Positions 8,332 through 17,078 of a stretch of 64,000 bases of DNA are shown piece by piece. The position numbers were made by a program, and so were the translations under genes. Positions within the stretch are counted from its first letter, which is position 1, and each line of letters begins with the position of its first letter. Below the pieces are notes generated by a model, which saw nothing but the letters and a program-made list of their open reading frames with translations, was not told where the DNA came from and did not search any database. Source of the stretch: Bacteroidota bacterium (GTDB taxonomy: Bacteria > Bacteroidota > Bacteroidia > B-17B0 > Aurantibacillaceae); assembly GCA_017303905.1 (NCBI GenBank), contig JAFLBH010000005.1:1-64000 (forward strand). The letters are read 5' to 3'.

Positions 8332-8817
8332 ATGACCGTAACCGAATATAATAACTGCGTGGATACACATTCGGATGCTTTGTATCGCTTCATCTTGAAG
8401 CATATTAAGGATAAGGATGCTGCGCGCGATATTGTACAGGATACTTTCGAAAAAATGTGGCGTAAGGTAGATCAGGTTGAAGCTGAAAAAGCAAAATCAT
8501 ATTTATTTACTACCGGATACCACACTTTAATCGATTACACGCGTCGTGCAAAAAAACAAGGCAGTTTTAATGAAGTTCAGGAGCACAATTTAGCTTACGA
8601 AAAAAACTATAGCGACTTAAAAGCTATTCTAAATGAAGCTTTAGATAAGTTGCCTGAAATTCAAAAGACAGTGATTATGCTGCGCGACTACGAAGGTTAC
8701 GATTATGCTGAGATTGGTGAAATTACCAATTTAAGCGAGAGTCAGGTTAAAGTTTATATTTTCAGAGGACGTCAGTTTCTGAAAAATTACATTGGTAAAA
8801 TGGAGGTTGTAATATGA
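8332..8817 (+). CDS. RNA polymerase sigma factor, ECF subfamily
   Basis: This 161-residue alternative sigma factor has region 2 at about residues 8-75 (LYRFILKHIKDKDAARDIVQDTFEKMW) and the helix-turn-helix of region 4 at about 105-155 (ETVIMLRD-like segment IQKTVIMLRDYEGYDYAEIG, then SESQVKVYIFRGRQ). Its stop overlaps the start of the next gene by four bases, typical of translationally coupled sigma/anti-sigma pairs. The promoter in front of it matches the one in front of the downstream GIN genes, so it probably activates itself and them. The N-terminal pattern EYNNCVD is common in the Bacteroidota group of such factors and supports the ATG at 8332. Confidence 0.93.
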   Translation: MTVTEYNNCVDTHSDALYRFILKHIKDKDAARDIVQDTFEKMWRKVDQVEAEKAKSYLFTTGYHTLIDYTRRAKKQGSFNEVQEHNLAYEKNYSDLKAILNEALDKLPEIQKTVIMLRDYEGYDYAEIGEITNLSESQVKVYIFRGRQFLKNYIGKMEVVI

Positions 8818-9893
8818 AAGCGGCAAACATCACATTAGAAAATTATGAAGCTTACTTGCTCGACTATATGGAAGGCAATTTAAGTAAAGCTGATACTGCA
8901 TTATTACAACAGTTTGTTGTTTTACATCCTGAATTAAACATCGATTTAAGTGAGTTGGAATTGGTAGAGCTGGAAGCTGCAAACGTTACTTTTGAAAACA
9001 AGAATAATCTTAAAAAAGAAATTACACCACTTGTAAGCGATGAAGAATATGTTGATTATATAGAGAATAATTTATCTGCTGCAGAAAAAAACAAAATAGA
9101 ATCATTAGCTTCTCAATACCCTTCAGTTAAAAAAGAATTAGGCTTGTTTCAGAAAACAATTTTACAACCTGAACTGAATATTGTATTTGAAAACAAAAGC
9201 GATTTAAAGAAAGAGGCAAAAGTTATCTGGTTATTCAGCCGTCAAACTTTATCTATGGCTGCTGCTTTATTATTATTGGTAACCTTTGTGTTTATGTTCC
9301 GTTTCTTTAATGTTGAAAATAATAGCGGACAAGAATTAAGCGAAGTAAAAGTTTTAAATACCAACACAATCGCGCCGCTTAATTCCGATGAAAATAAAGA
9401 AAACACAAATACTGCGAGTGAATCCGCATCAGAAACCGAAAACTCTGTTAATACTACTAAAAACACGCTTGCTAATGTTAGCTTAAAGAATAAAATCAAA
9501 AATACAAGCATTGGTTCTAACTCAGCCACTGTAACAGAACCTGAAGTTATTGTAAACAATAACAGTGTTACTCCTTCAGAAAATAATGCAATCGCCTCTT
9601 TAAATACTTCAAGCGTGAGCGCCAATAATACAATCAATGAAATTGCTCCTTCTTCTGAAGTAAAAAATAAAAAAGCATACATCATCACCGAGCAAGCTTA
9701 TGATGAAGATGAAAAAGCCGTAGCGAGCAATACCGAGAAAAAAGGATTATTCGATCGTGCTCGTAAAGCGTTAAAGAATCTGAATCAAATGGGTGTAAAA
9801 ACACTTAATGCCACTGAAAACGTTCATGGCGATACCGAAGAGTACACTTTATCGGTAGGTAATTTTACAGTTTATAAAAATAAATTCAATTAA
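8814..9893 (+). CDS. Membrane anti-sigma factor-like protein
   Basis: This 359-residue single-pass membrane protein is a probable anti-sigma factor for the sigma gene it overlaps. A cytoplasmic region of about 140 residues contains an internal duplication: LLDYMEGNLS (15-24) and YVDYIENNLS (79-88), each followed by a helix and a segment ending FENKNNLKKE or FENKSDLKKE. One membrane helix lies at about 145-165. The extracytoplasmic part is long, rich in Asn, Ser, Thr and Glu and probably disordered, with a short conserved-looking end. The canonical zinc anti-sigma HxxxCxxC motif is absent, as in many Bacteroidota regulators. A GGAGG ribosome-binding sequence lies 6 bases before the ATG. Confidence 0.8.
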   Translation: MKAANITLENYEAYLLDYMEGNLSKADTALLQQFVVLHPELNIDLSELELVELEAANVTFENKNNLKKEITPLVSDEEYVDYIENNLSAAEKNKIESLASQYPSVKKELGLFQKTILQPELNIVFENKSDLKKEAKVIWLFSRQTLSMAAALLLLVTFVFMFRFFNVENNSGQELSEVKVLNTNTIAPLNSDENKENTNTASESASETENSVNTTKNTLANVSLKNKIKNTSIGSNSATVTEPEVIVNNNSVTPSENNAIASLNTSSVSANNTINEIAPSSEVKNKKAYIITEQAYDEDEKAVASNTEKKGLFDRARKALKNLNQMGVKTLNATENVHGDTEEYTLSVGNFTVYKNKFN

Positions 9894-9895
9894 GC

Positions 9896-9925
9896 TGTAA
9901 CTTTTTTTAATCACCGTTCGTCTTA
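9896..9925 (+). promoter_or_regulatory. Predicted ECF-sigma promoter of the GIN-domain operon
   Basis: TGTAAC (9896-9901), 17 bases, then CGTC (9919-9922), followed by TTATTACT. The same CGTCTTATTACT string and the same spacing occur upstream of the sigma factor gene at 8293-8327. The motif starts 3 bases after the anti-sigma stop. Expected transcription would start near 9930, leaving a leader of about 27 bases before the ATG at 9958. Confidence 0.75.
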
Positions 9926-9957
9926 TTACTAAACGGCCGAATTAAAAACATTAAACT

Positions 9958-10620
9958 ATGAATACAAAAAACATATTACTGTCACTCGCCTTTGTAAGTA
10001 CCTTTGCGGCTTGTGCACAAAACACGGATAAACGTAACATCAGTAACTTTACTAAAATTAACGCTACCGGGGTTGCAAGCATCGTTTACGAAAATAGCAA
10101 TACAACTTCTTTAATTATTGAAGGCGATGCAAATGAAATTAAAAACATTGAAACTGTTGTTAAGGGAAATGTACTGTATGTAAAAGCCAATGGTAATTAC
10201 AAACATTCCTTTAAAATTAAAATCACAAGTCCGCAATTAGATGCTTTAAATATGTCAGGTGCTTCTAACTTCAAGGCTCCTGCACCGGTAAAAGCAGAAA
10301 CGTTCTCAATTATTGCTAAAGGAGCGAGTTCAGTGGAGATGCCTTTAAGCGCGAAAAAAGTAATCAGCGAAATGGAAGGCGCTTCCAATATTAAATTGAG
10401 TGGAAACACTACTGAATTAGTGGCCGACTTAAGTGGCGCATCTAGTTTAAAAGCCGGTGATTTGATTTCTCAAAACACATTGGTAACAGCCAGTGGCGCT
10501 TCATCTGCAAAGGTGTATGCCTCACAAAAATTAGTCACTAACTCAAGCGGAGCCAGCGATATTAAGTACAATGGTAATCCCACTGAAATTTTAAGAAAAG
10601 AAACATCCGTAAATAACTAA
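9958..10620 (+). CDS. GIN-domain (DUF2807) putative auto-transporter adhesin-like protein
   Basis: This 220-residue exported protein has an N-terminal signal with a lipobox-like end (TFAAC, Cys19), so it may be a lipoprotein. The rest is one GIN domain of repeated beta strands with the family rhythm: DKRNISNFTKI, INATGVASIVYE, IIEGDANEIKNIE, and several GAS triplets (SGASNFKAP, KGASSVEMP, GASNIKLSG, SGASSLKAG). GIN domains form right-handed beta structures; their cellular function is unknown. It is followed after 18 bases by a second, longer GIN gene and preceded by an ECF-type promoter, so it is inferred to belong to the sigma regulon. Confidence 0.9.
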   Translation: MNTKNILLSLAFVSTFAACAQNTDKRNISNFTKINATGVASIVYENSNTTSLIIEGDANEIKNIETVVKGNVLYVKANGNYKHSFKIKITSPQLDALNMSGASNFKAPAPVKAETFSIIAKGASSVEMPLSAKKVISEMEGASNIKLSGNTTELVADLSGASSLKAGDLISQNTLVTASGASSAKVYASQKLVTNSSGASDIKYNGNPTEILRKETSVNN

Positions 10621-10638
10621 ACATTATATAAAAATATT

Positions 10639-12084
10639 ATGAAAGCAAAATACATACTTACAGCCATTGCAGCCATCACTGCATGCGGACTAAACGCTCA
10701 AAGCTCACAAACCCGCGAAATAAGCAGCTTTACAAAAATTGACGCCTCAGGTGCTCCAACCATTTCTTATCGCCAGTCGGATACTTTAAGTCTGACTGTT
10801 GAAGCCAACGAAAGTGAATTCAATAACATTGAAACCAAAGTGAGCGACAATACACTTTTTATTAAAGCCAGCGGTACCATTAAAGGGTCTTACAAAATCA
10901 GAATCACCGGTAATACTTTAAATAATCTTTCTTTATCGGGTGCAACAAATTTTAAAACAATCGGAAATTTAAAAGCTGACTCTTTAACCATTGAAGCTTC
11001 AGGCGCAAGTAATATTAACATCGATTGCGAAACACGCAGCATAAAAACAATTGCTGCCGGAGCATCACAGGTTAATTTAAGCGGAACCAATAAAAATCTT
11101 TATGCAGATGTGAGTGGCGCATCCAGTTTAAAATCTTACAAATTAATGAACGAAAACGTAGACGTTACCGCATCTGGTGCTTCTACAGCTAAAATTTTCT
11201 CTTCACAAAAACTACGCGCCAACGCAACCGGCGCGAGTAGCATTAAATTTAAAGGCGACCCTAAAGAAGTTTCGGCAGAAGGTTCTTCCTCATCGCAAAT
11301 TGTAAAAATTGCGCCGGACGATTCACAAAAAAAAGTGACCGGTAAAGACTCATCAAGCACAAGTTTTAATTGGGGTAATAAGAAAATTATCATTGCCGAT
11401 GACGACCATAAAATCGACAGCATTCACTCCGCCCGTGAACGCAGTCAGGCTTTCCGTCACTGGAACGGCGTATTCTTCGGTGTTGCCGGCTATACCGCAC
11501 CAAATTACGACTTCTCGATTGATAAACCACACAATTACATGGAACTGGATTATACACGCTCATTTAACTGGCAAATCAATTTATTCCAGCAAAACATTCA
11601 CATCTATAAAAACTATGTTAACCTTGCTACCGGTTTAGGATTCGACATGAATCTGTATCACTTCGAAAACAAAGTAAAGTTAAATGCTGATAGTTCTTTC
11701 ACCTGGGGAAATGTAGATTCAACCAATACATTCAGCTATAAGAAAAACCGTTTAAGCTCTTACTTCGTGCAAGTACCATTATTGCTTGACTTCAACACAA
11801 GCTCCAATCCGAAAAAGGCATTTCATGTTTGCGTTGGGATAGTTGGAAAGTATTTATTAGGCGGAAGAACCAAACAAATTGTTGTAAAAAATGGTGATAC
11901 CTTTAAAAATACCCGTAACGACAGCTACAACATGAATCCGTTTCAGTTTGCCGGTTACGTAAGTGTGGGTTATGGTAATGTAACCTTATTTGCTCAATCA
12001 AATTTAAATGAAATGTTTAAACAAAATAAGGGGCCTGAACTTTACCCCTTCAGTGTAGGCGTAAGACTAATCAATTTCAACTAA
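10639..12084 (+). CDS. GIN-domain protein fused to an outer-membrane beta-barrel-like domain
   Basis: This 481-residue exported protein begins with a signal peptide ending near ACGLNAQ. Residues 25-215 are a GIN domain closely similar to the preceding gene product (REISSFTKIDASGAPTISY, several GASN/GASS motifs). A Ser-rich linker (215-250) leads to a C-terminal region of about 220 residues with alternating aromatic strands (FFGVAGYTAPNYDF, FSYKKNRLSSYFVQVPLLLDF, QFAGYVSVGYGNVTLFAQ) and a terminal PFSVGVRLINF. That resembles PorT/OmpA-type small barrels ending in an aromatic residue. A surface-anchored GIN domain is inferred. The two GIN genes probably arose by duplication; a terminator follows. 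Confidence 0.85.
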   Translation: MKAKYILTAIAAITACGLNAQSSQTREISSFTKIDASGAPTISYRQSDTLSLTVEANESEFNNIETKVSDNTLFIKASGTIKGSYKIRITGNTLNNLSLSGATNFKTIGNLKADSLTIEASGASNINIDCETRSIKTIAAGASQVNLSGTNKNLYADVSGASSLKSYKLMNENVDVTASGASTAKIFSSQKLRANATGASSIKFKGDPKEVSAEGSSSSQIVKIAPDDSQKKVTGKDSSSTSFNWGNKKIIIADDDHKIDSIHSARERSQAFRHWNGVFFGVAGYTAPNYDFSIDKPHNYMELDYTRSFNWQINLFQQNIHIYKNYVNLATGLGFDMNLYHFENKVKLNADSSFTWGNVDSTNTFSYKKNRLSSYFVQVPLLLDFNTSSNPKKAFHVCVGIVGKYLLGGRTKQIVVKNGDTFKNTRNDSYNMNPFQFAGYVSVGYGNVTLFAQSNLNEMFKQNKGPELYPFSVGVRLINFN

Positions 12085-12110
12085 GTTCCATTTTTCAAGT
12101 TTTGTGTGTT

Positions 12111-12138
12111 ACCCCGCGGAGAAATTCGCGGGGTTTTT
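12111..12138 (+). terminator. Rho-independent terminator after the GIN operon
   Basis: An 8-base stem ACCCCGCG (12111-12118) pairs with CGCGGGGT (12127-12134) around an 8-base loop, followed by TTTTT. It closes the GIN-gene transcript. Confidence 0.9.
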
Positions 12139-12198
12139 ATTTAACGAATATTTTCAATTTAAATCCCGAATTATTCATCGGTTTTTTTAATTTTGATT

Positions 12199-13020
12199 AT
12201 GCGATTACTCGGTACACTTTTAATGACGCTTTGCATTGCAAGCTGCACTTCACAAACTTCTGTTGAGTTTATTAATCCAAGTGGAAAAACTTTAAAAGAC
12301 CGCATCAAAGCACCGCATAGTTTCGAAAGAATCAACGATACTTCTACTACATATGATGAATTTCTGCGCTCTTTACCTTTAAAACCGGCCGGCCAAAAAG
12401 TTTACTTGTACAACGGCCAGTTAAAAAACCGTCAGGATGTTTATGATGCTGTTGTAGATTATGACATCGGCAAAAAAGATTTGCAACAGTGTGCCGATGC
12501 AGTGATGCGAATTCATGCCGAGTACCTATATCACTCTTTACAATTCAGTAAAATACATTTCAATTTCACCAATGGGGTAAGAGCAGAATTTGTGAATTAT
12601 GCGGAAGGTTATCGTTTTAATCCTAAAACCAATAAATGGACTAAAACCGCGGGAGTTGATTATTCGTATGAAACGTTTAAAAAATACCTTGAATTAGTTT
12701 ACACATATGCAGGCTCTTTATCATTAAGCAAAGAACTTGTGCCGGTTAAAAACATCAAAGACATTAAACCCGGTGATGTATTTATAAAAGGCGGCTCGCC
12801 CGGACATGCCGTTACAGTTATGGACGTCGTAAAAAACAAGTTAACCGGACATATTATGTTTACCATTGCACAAAGCTATATGCCCGCGCAAAGCATTCAT
12901 GTACTGAAAAATTTTAACGAGCCTATAATGAGTCCTTGGTACAACGTGAATTTCGGAAATGAATTGAAAACTCCCGAATGGACCTTCAGTAAAGATGAAT
13001 TAATGCGGTTTAAGGATTAA
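12199..13020 (+). CDS. DUF4846 lipoprotein
   Basis: This 273-residue protein has a lipoprotein signal (LCIASC, Cys16) and no other membrane segment. The body matches what I know of DUF4846: DYDIGKKDLQQCADAVMRIHAEYL, then NFTNGVRAEF..YAEGYR, and near the C terminus GDVFIKGGSPGHAVTVMDV. The last segment, with a Gly-His pair, recalls NlpC/P60 or transglutaminase-like cysteine peptidases, but a catalytic Cys in the normal place is not evident, so activity is unknown. The ATG at 12199 was chosen over a TTG two codons earlier. Its stop overlaps by four bases with the stop of the convergent phosphatase gene. Confidence 0.87.
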   Translation: MRLLGTLLMTLCIASCTSQTSVEFINPSGKTLKDRIKAPHSFERINDTSTTYDEFLRSLPLKPAGQKVYLYNGQLKNRQDVYDAVVDYDIGKKDLQQCADAVMRIHAEYLYHSLQFSKIHFNFTNGVRAEFVNYAEGYRFNPKTNKWTKTAGVDYSYETFKKYLELVYTYAGSLSLSKELVPVKNIKDIKPGDVFIKGGSPGHAVTVMDVVKNKLTGHIMFTIAQSYMPAQSIHVLKNFNEPIMSPWYNVNFGNELKTPEWTFSKDELMRFKD

Positions 13021-14381
13021 ACTCTTACGCCAATAACGCACACATCATCTATCTGTTCATTGTTGCCCTTCCATTTTAAAAACGCCTCCCTTAGAGAATC
13101 CTTTTGTTGCTGAAGATTTTTGCTGGCGTTGTTCATTAAATATTCTTTTAATTGCGATGCCTTAAACTTTTTTCCCTTTGGTCCGCCAAACTGATCTTGA
13201 AAACCATCTGATGCAATATAAATGAAATCTCCTTTGTGCAATTGAGTAGCATGCGTTGTAAAGGGTGTGGAATTAATATGCCTGCCAATAGGTTGCTTGT
13301 CGGCTTTAAATTCTACAATAGTATTATCTCTCAATAACCATAACGGATTATTCGCTCCCGCCCACTTTAACTCGAGTGACTTAGTATTGAGAGCGGCCAA
13401 AGAAATATCCATTCCGTCCTTCACATCTTCTCCACTCTTACTCAATTCATCTATGATTATTTCTCGCGTGCTATCCAAAATTTTTCCGGGATCTGTCAAA
13501 TTACTTTCACGAACCGAACGATTAAGCGCGTTATTACATACAACACTCATCATTGCGCCCGGAACTCCATGTCCGGTACAATCAGCAGCCGCGAACAATA
13601 CCACATCACCTACTTTTTCTATCCAGTAAAAATCCCCTGCCACCACATCCTTTGGCATGTATAAAACAAAATACTCCCTTAAATGAGAAGCAATAATTTC
13701 CTCGCTTGGCAAAATTGCCTTTTGAATTCGCTTAGCATACGTAATAGAATCTGTAATCTCTTTATTTTTTAACTCAAGTCCCTCTTTTTGGGAAACGATA
13801 ATAGACTCATATTCCTTATTGATTCCCATAAAATAATAACCTACGATAAATACAATTAACATACCCATTATAAAGAAAACAATGGTAAAACTAGCTCTTA
13901 CCTCAATTGAAATATCCGCTATAGGGCTTACGTAATTAAACAGATATTGCTGCAATAAATAAAAGAATGTTGTAATCATAAAAATAACGCCCCTATCGAC
14001 ATTAGTTTTAAATATGATTACTCCTACCAGCAGGATAGGCATAAACATGACATGATTATTTATTCCTTTACCCACAGAAACTCCCATAAAAACTATAAAC
14101 AAAGAGCTAATTAAATACAAATAATATTTCGCGAATTTAAACCACCGGTACTGATGAAAAACCAAAGTTGCCATAAACAAAAAAACCATAGACGAAACGG
14201 CATAAATCATTTTTAACCCGTTAATAAAAATTTCTATAGGAATATAAACCGCCATAATAAGCGGAATAAAAATCATTAATCTATTAATAAGAATTACCTC
14301 ACGAAATTCCATTACGGACTCATCCTCCCGTAAGCCAATACGTGATAATTTGTGCCAATGATTTATAATTGATTCCTTCAT
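13017..14381 (-). CDS. SpoIIE-type PP2C phosphatase with membrane domain
   Basis: This 454-residue membrane protein carries about six hydrophobic helices between residues 28 and 190, then a short coiled coil (about 190-225) and a C-terminal SpoIIE/RsbU-type serine/threonine phosphatase domain. The metal-binding signature of that domain is visible in VVAGDFYWIE and FAAADCTGHGVPGAMMS, and the last motif in YIASDGFQDQFGG. Such proteins usually dephosphorylate anti-sigma antagonists or act in signalling; the membrane part probably senses an unknown signal. No partner (STAS or anti-sigma kinase) is adjacent, so the target cannot be named. The gene is convergent with the DUF4846 gene. Confidence 0.92.
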   Translation of the reverse strand: MKESIINHWHKLSRIGLREDESVMEFREVILINRLMIFIPLIMAVYIPIEIFINGLKMIYAVSSMVFLFMATLVFHQYRWFKFAKYYLYLISSLFIVFMGVSVGKGINNHVMFMPILLVGVIIFKTNVDRGVIFMITTFFYLLQQYLFNYVSPIADISIEVRASFTIVFFIMGMLIVFIVGYYFMGINKEYESIIVSQKEGLELKNKEITDSITYAKRIQKAILPSEEIIASHLREYFVLYMPKDVVAGDFYWIEKVGDVVLFAAADCTGHGVPGAMMSVVCNNALNRSVRESNLTDPGKILDSTREIIIDELSKSGEDVKDGMDISLAALNTKSLELKWAGANNPLWLLRDNTIVEFKADKQPIGRHINSTPFTTHATQLHKGDFIYIASDGFQDQFGGPKGKKFKASQLKEYLMNNASKNLQQQKDSLREAFLKWKGNNEQIDDVCVIGVRV

Positions 14382-14436
14382 TTATGATAACATAAATGTA
14401 ATAAAGTTAAAATAATTTGCAAGTATGCGGATTAAA

Positions 14437-15348
14437 TTAAACCCAATTGATTTCCTTCTTCAATAAAGAAAGTGTTTTGGACTCTTCAGAATTTATCTCC
14501 GGTACAAAATTATATTCCCAGCTAGCGAATTTGGGTAAACTCATTAATATAGATTCGATACGACCGTTTGTTTCCAGTCCGAACTTAGTTCCTTTATCGT
14601 ACACTAAATTAAATTCAACGTAACGCCCTCTGCGCAGCAATTGCCATTGCTTATGACGCTCGGTAAAAGATTTATTTTTATTACGACGGATCAGTTCTAC
14701 ATATATCGGAGCAAAAGCTTCACCAACTTCTTTCCAGAATGAAAGATTTTTTTCAAAGCTCATGCCATCTCCCTCATTTAAACGGTCAAAAAATATTCCG
14801 CCAATACCACGTGTTTCATTACGGTGCGCTATAAAAAAATAATCATCCGCCCATTTTTTGAACTTCGTGTAATAATTTGCATGATGCTTGTCGCAAACTT
14901 TTTTTAATTCACCGTGAAAATATTTCGCATCGTCCTCCACTACATAGTGCGGTGTTAAATCTATTCCACCACCCAACCACTTCACACCACCGGTCATCTC
15001 GAAATAACGAATATTCATATGAATAATCGGCAACATAGGACTATTCGGATGAATCACAATGGAGGCTCCTGTAGCAAAAAATTCCGATGCACTTTTATCA
15101 GCCGAACTATGCTCTTTGTCTCTCAATAAGAATTCCGGTGTTTTCCCATGAACTGCTGAGAAATTGACACCGCCTTTTTCAATGACAGCACCATCTTTCA
15201 TTACACGGGTTCTTCCGCCGCCACCTTCAGCTCTCTCCCATTTCTCTTCTAAAAATTTTGATTTGCCGTCAGCCTTTTCAAGCGCCGAACAAATAGAATC
15301 TTGCAATTGCATTAACCAATTGGCAATATTGTCTTTGTTTATTTCCAC
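14437..15348 (-). CDS. hemF: Oxygen-dependent coproporphyrinogen III oxidase
   Basis: The enzyme converts coproporphyrinogen III to protoporphyrinogen IX in haem synthesis, using oxygen. The 303-residue protein has family blocks GGGGRTRVMKDG, VIHPNSPMLPIIHMNIRYFE, WLGGGIDLTPHYVVEDD, FFIAHRNETRGIGGIFFD and RRGRYVEFNLVYDKGTKFGL. Its length matches HemF from other bacteria. The start is a GTG at 15348; no in-frame ATG precedes the conserved part. It overlaps the end of the upstream LysM-protein gene by 10 bases, so the two are probably co-transcribed. Presence of the oxygen-dependent form indicates aerobic growth. Confidence 0.96.
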   Translation of the reverse strand: MEINKDNIANWLMQLQDSICSALEKADGKSKFLEEKWERAEGGGGRTRVMKDGAVIEKGGVNFSAVHGKTPEFLLRDKEHSSADKSASEFFATGASIVIHPNSPMLPIIHMNIRYFEMTGGVKWLGGGIDLTPHYVVEDDAKYFHGELKKVCDKHHANYYTKFKKWADDYFFIAHRNETRGIGGIFFDRLNEGDGMSFEKNLSFWKEVGEAFAPIYVELIRRNKNKSFTERHKQWQLLRRGRYVEFNLVYDKGTKFGLETNGRIESILMSLPKFASWEYNFVPEINSEESKTLSLLKKEINWV

Positions 15349-17033
15349 TGACTGCGGTATAACTGATAATTACTATAACGGAAAATATAGGCACCGCGAT
15401 TTTCAAATCCTGTTGTGGCGTCCGGATGAAAAAATTTAAATCGCAAAAAATTCCCATCAAACGGATATTTGTCTAACTCACTTATAAAGGAAGGACCGTG
15501 CTGCTTTAAATGCGTTAAATAATATTGAGCGATATCAAAACCCATGAAATAATAATCGGAAGGATCTGACGACATTTCGGTTTGATAACTTAAAATGGCA
15601 CTTGAATACGCCTTTAAGTTAACAATGTTGTTTTGTGAAGGAAAAGTATAATTAACACGGTTGAGATATTCCTGATCAATATTATCCGTTTGCGTTACAT
15701 TTTGCCAACCTGCTAACACTACATCCTTTTTATCTGACCAAACCGCCAACTGCGTTACAAAATCCGCTAAATAAACTTGATTGTTGCTGAATAAAACGTA
15801 AATATTTTTCTTACCCTCAACGTACTTAGCCTTCGCGCCTGCCAAACCTTTTACCTCAACCACACTGTCTTTTAAAGATATATTTAATTGTTTCAATCGT
15901 TCGTTGTAATAATTTTTAAATGCTTTTACATACTGTTGTTCTTTCAGCATTCCATTATTGACAATGAACACTGCTGAGTTTCCTTTACACGAATCAATAC
16001 AATACTCAGCCAACGCTTCCATTAACGTAAACTGAGATGGATTTGTTTTGGAAGCTAAATTATTTTTAAATAGAATTTTATTCTGTTGCGTAAAAGGAGA
16101 AACCAATGGGATAGAATATTGTTTGGCGTAAGCGGAAACAGTTTTGAAACCGGAAGGATAAACCGGACCTACGATCAAATCAAGTGATTTAAACTCATTG
16201 CTCTTGCACAAGTTTTCAATTTTCGCCGAATCCTTATCATCAACATCATAAATAAACGTTTCCACTTTGCAATCAGCACTCTTCAATGAATCCATTGCTT
16301 TCTGAAATCCTAATAAAAAATCTACGGAATACGATTGCAACTGCGGAAAGTTTGCTTTGGATTGCGTTAATACACCCGGATCTAACAACTCCGATTCATC
16401 TATTTTAAAAGGCAACATTAAACCAATGTTGTATTTTTCTTTCTTATCCTTTGGTTTAGAAATTGTACTGTCTTGCAAAACGGGTGTATTGTTTCCATTG
16501 CCATTAAAAGTGATGGCTTTAATTTGTGCGTTCGCCTTACCGAAATTTTTCTTCTCGCCCACAATCAACATCTGATCGGGTTTAATGCCTGAACTTATGG
16601 AAGGATTATAAGCTTCTAATTGCGCGCTTGTTAGTTCATATTGCTTGCAAATAGAATAAATCGTTTCCTTTTTTACCACTTTATGATAAACGTAACGATT
16701 CGTATCGAGATTAGTTGAATTTGTATTATTGGTAATTGGCTTAACTGAATTAGCAGGCTTTAAGTCGAACGGGATTTTTAACTCCTGCCCTGCCTTAATG
16801 CCATCAATAGCCTCATCATTGTCGGCCAAAATAACATTCACATCCGTGCCGTAAATTTTCGAAATAGCGTAAAGGCTCTGTCCTTTCTCAACTTTATGAA
16901 TGTAATACTTTTTATTATTGATGGTTCGTATATCAGTAGATTTCTCCTGTGCATGTATAAGAAAAGACAAAAACATAAATACAAAAGTCAATGTACTTAC
17001 TGCATATGTTCTTTTAAATCTAATCATTTTCAT
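15339..17033 (-). CDS. LysM-domain protein with periplasmic-binding-protein fold
   Basis: This 564-residue protein has a signal peptide (cleavage after about residue 28, FLIHAQ). Two LysM domains follow, at about 43-90 (HKVEKGQSLYAISKIYG) and 113-160 (HKVVKKETIYSICKQY), which bind peptidoglycan or chitin-like glycans. The C-terminal 370 residues resemble the type I periplasmic-binding fold of LivJ/LpoA-type proteins (YNIGLMLPFKID, FLLGFQKAMDSL, DLIVGPVYPSGFKTVSAYA, SIPLVSPFTQ). This combination is common in Bacteroidota and is probably involved in cell-wall turnover or its regulation; the ligand is unknown. It overlaps hemF and follows guaA in the same direction. Confidence 0.88.
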   Translation of the reverse strand: MKMIRFKRTYAVSTLTFVFMFLSFLIHAQEKSTDIRTINNKKYYIHKVEKGQSLYAISKIYGTDVNVILADNDEAIDGIKAGQELKIPFDLKPANSVKPITNNTNSTNLDTNRYVYHKVVKKETIYSICKQYELTSAQLEAYNPSISSGIKPDQMLIVGEKKNFGKANAQIKAITFNGNGNNTPVLQDSTISKPKDKKEKYNIGLMLPFKIDESELLDPGVLTQSKANFPQLQSYSVDFLLGFQKAMDSLKSADCKVETFIYDVDDKDSAKIENLCKSNEFKSLDLIVGPVYPSGFKTVSAYAKQYSIPLVSPFTQQNKILFKNNLASKTNPSQFTLMEALAEYCIDSCKGNSAVFIVNNGMLKEQQYVKAFKNYYNERLKQLNISLKDSVVEVKGLAGAKAKYVEGKKNIYVLFSNNQVYLADFVTQLAVWSDKKDVVLAGWQNVTQTDNIDQEYLNRVNYTFPSQNNIVNLKAYSSAILSYQTEMSSDPSDYYFMGFDIAQYYLTHLKQHGPSFISELDKYPFDGNFLRFKFFHPDATTGFENRGAYIFRYSNYQLYRSQWK

Positions 17034-17078
17034 TCTTATACTTTCTTCTTACTCCTTATACTTTTCACCTTTCCCCTA

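Noticed and set aside
9242..9688. Minus-strand frame opposite the anti-sigma gene
   Set aside because: It is the shadow of the low-complexity, Asn/Ser/Thr-rich extracytoplasmic part.
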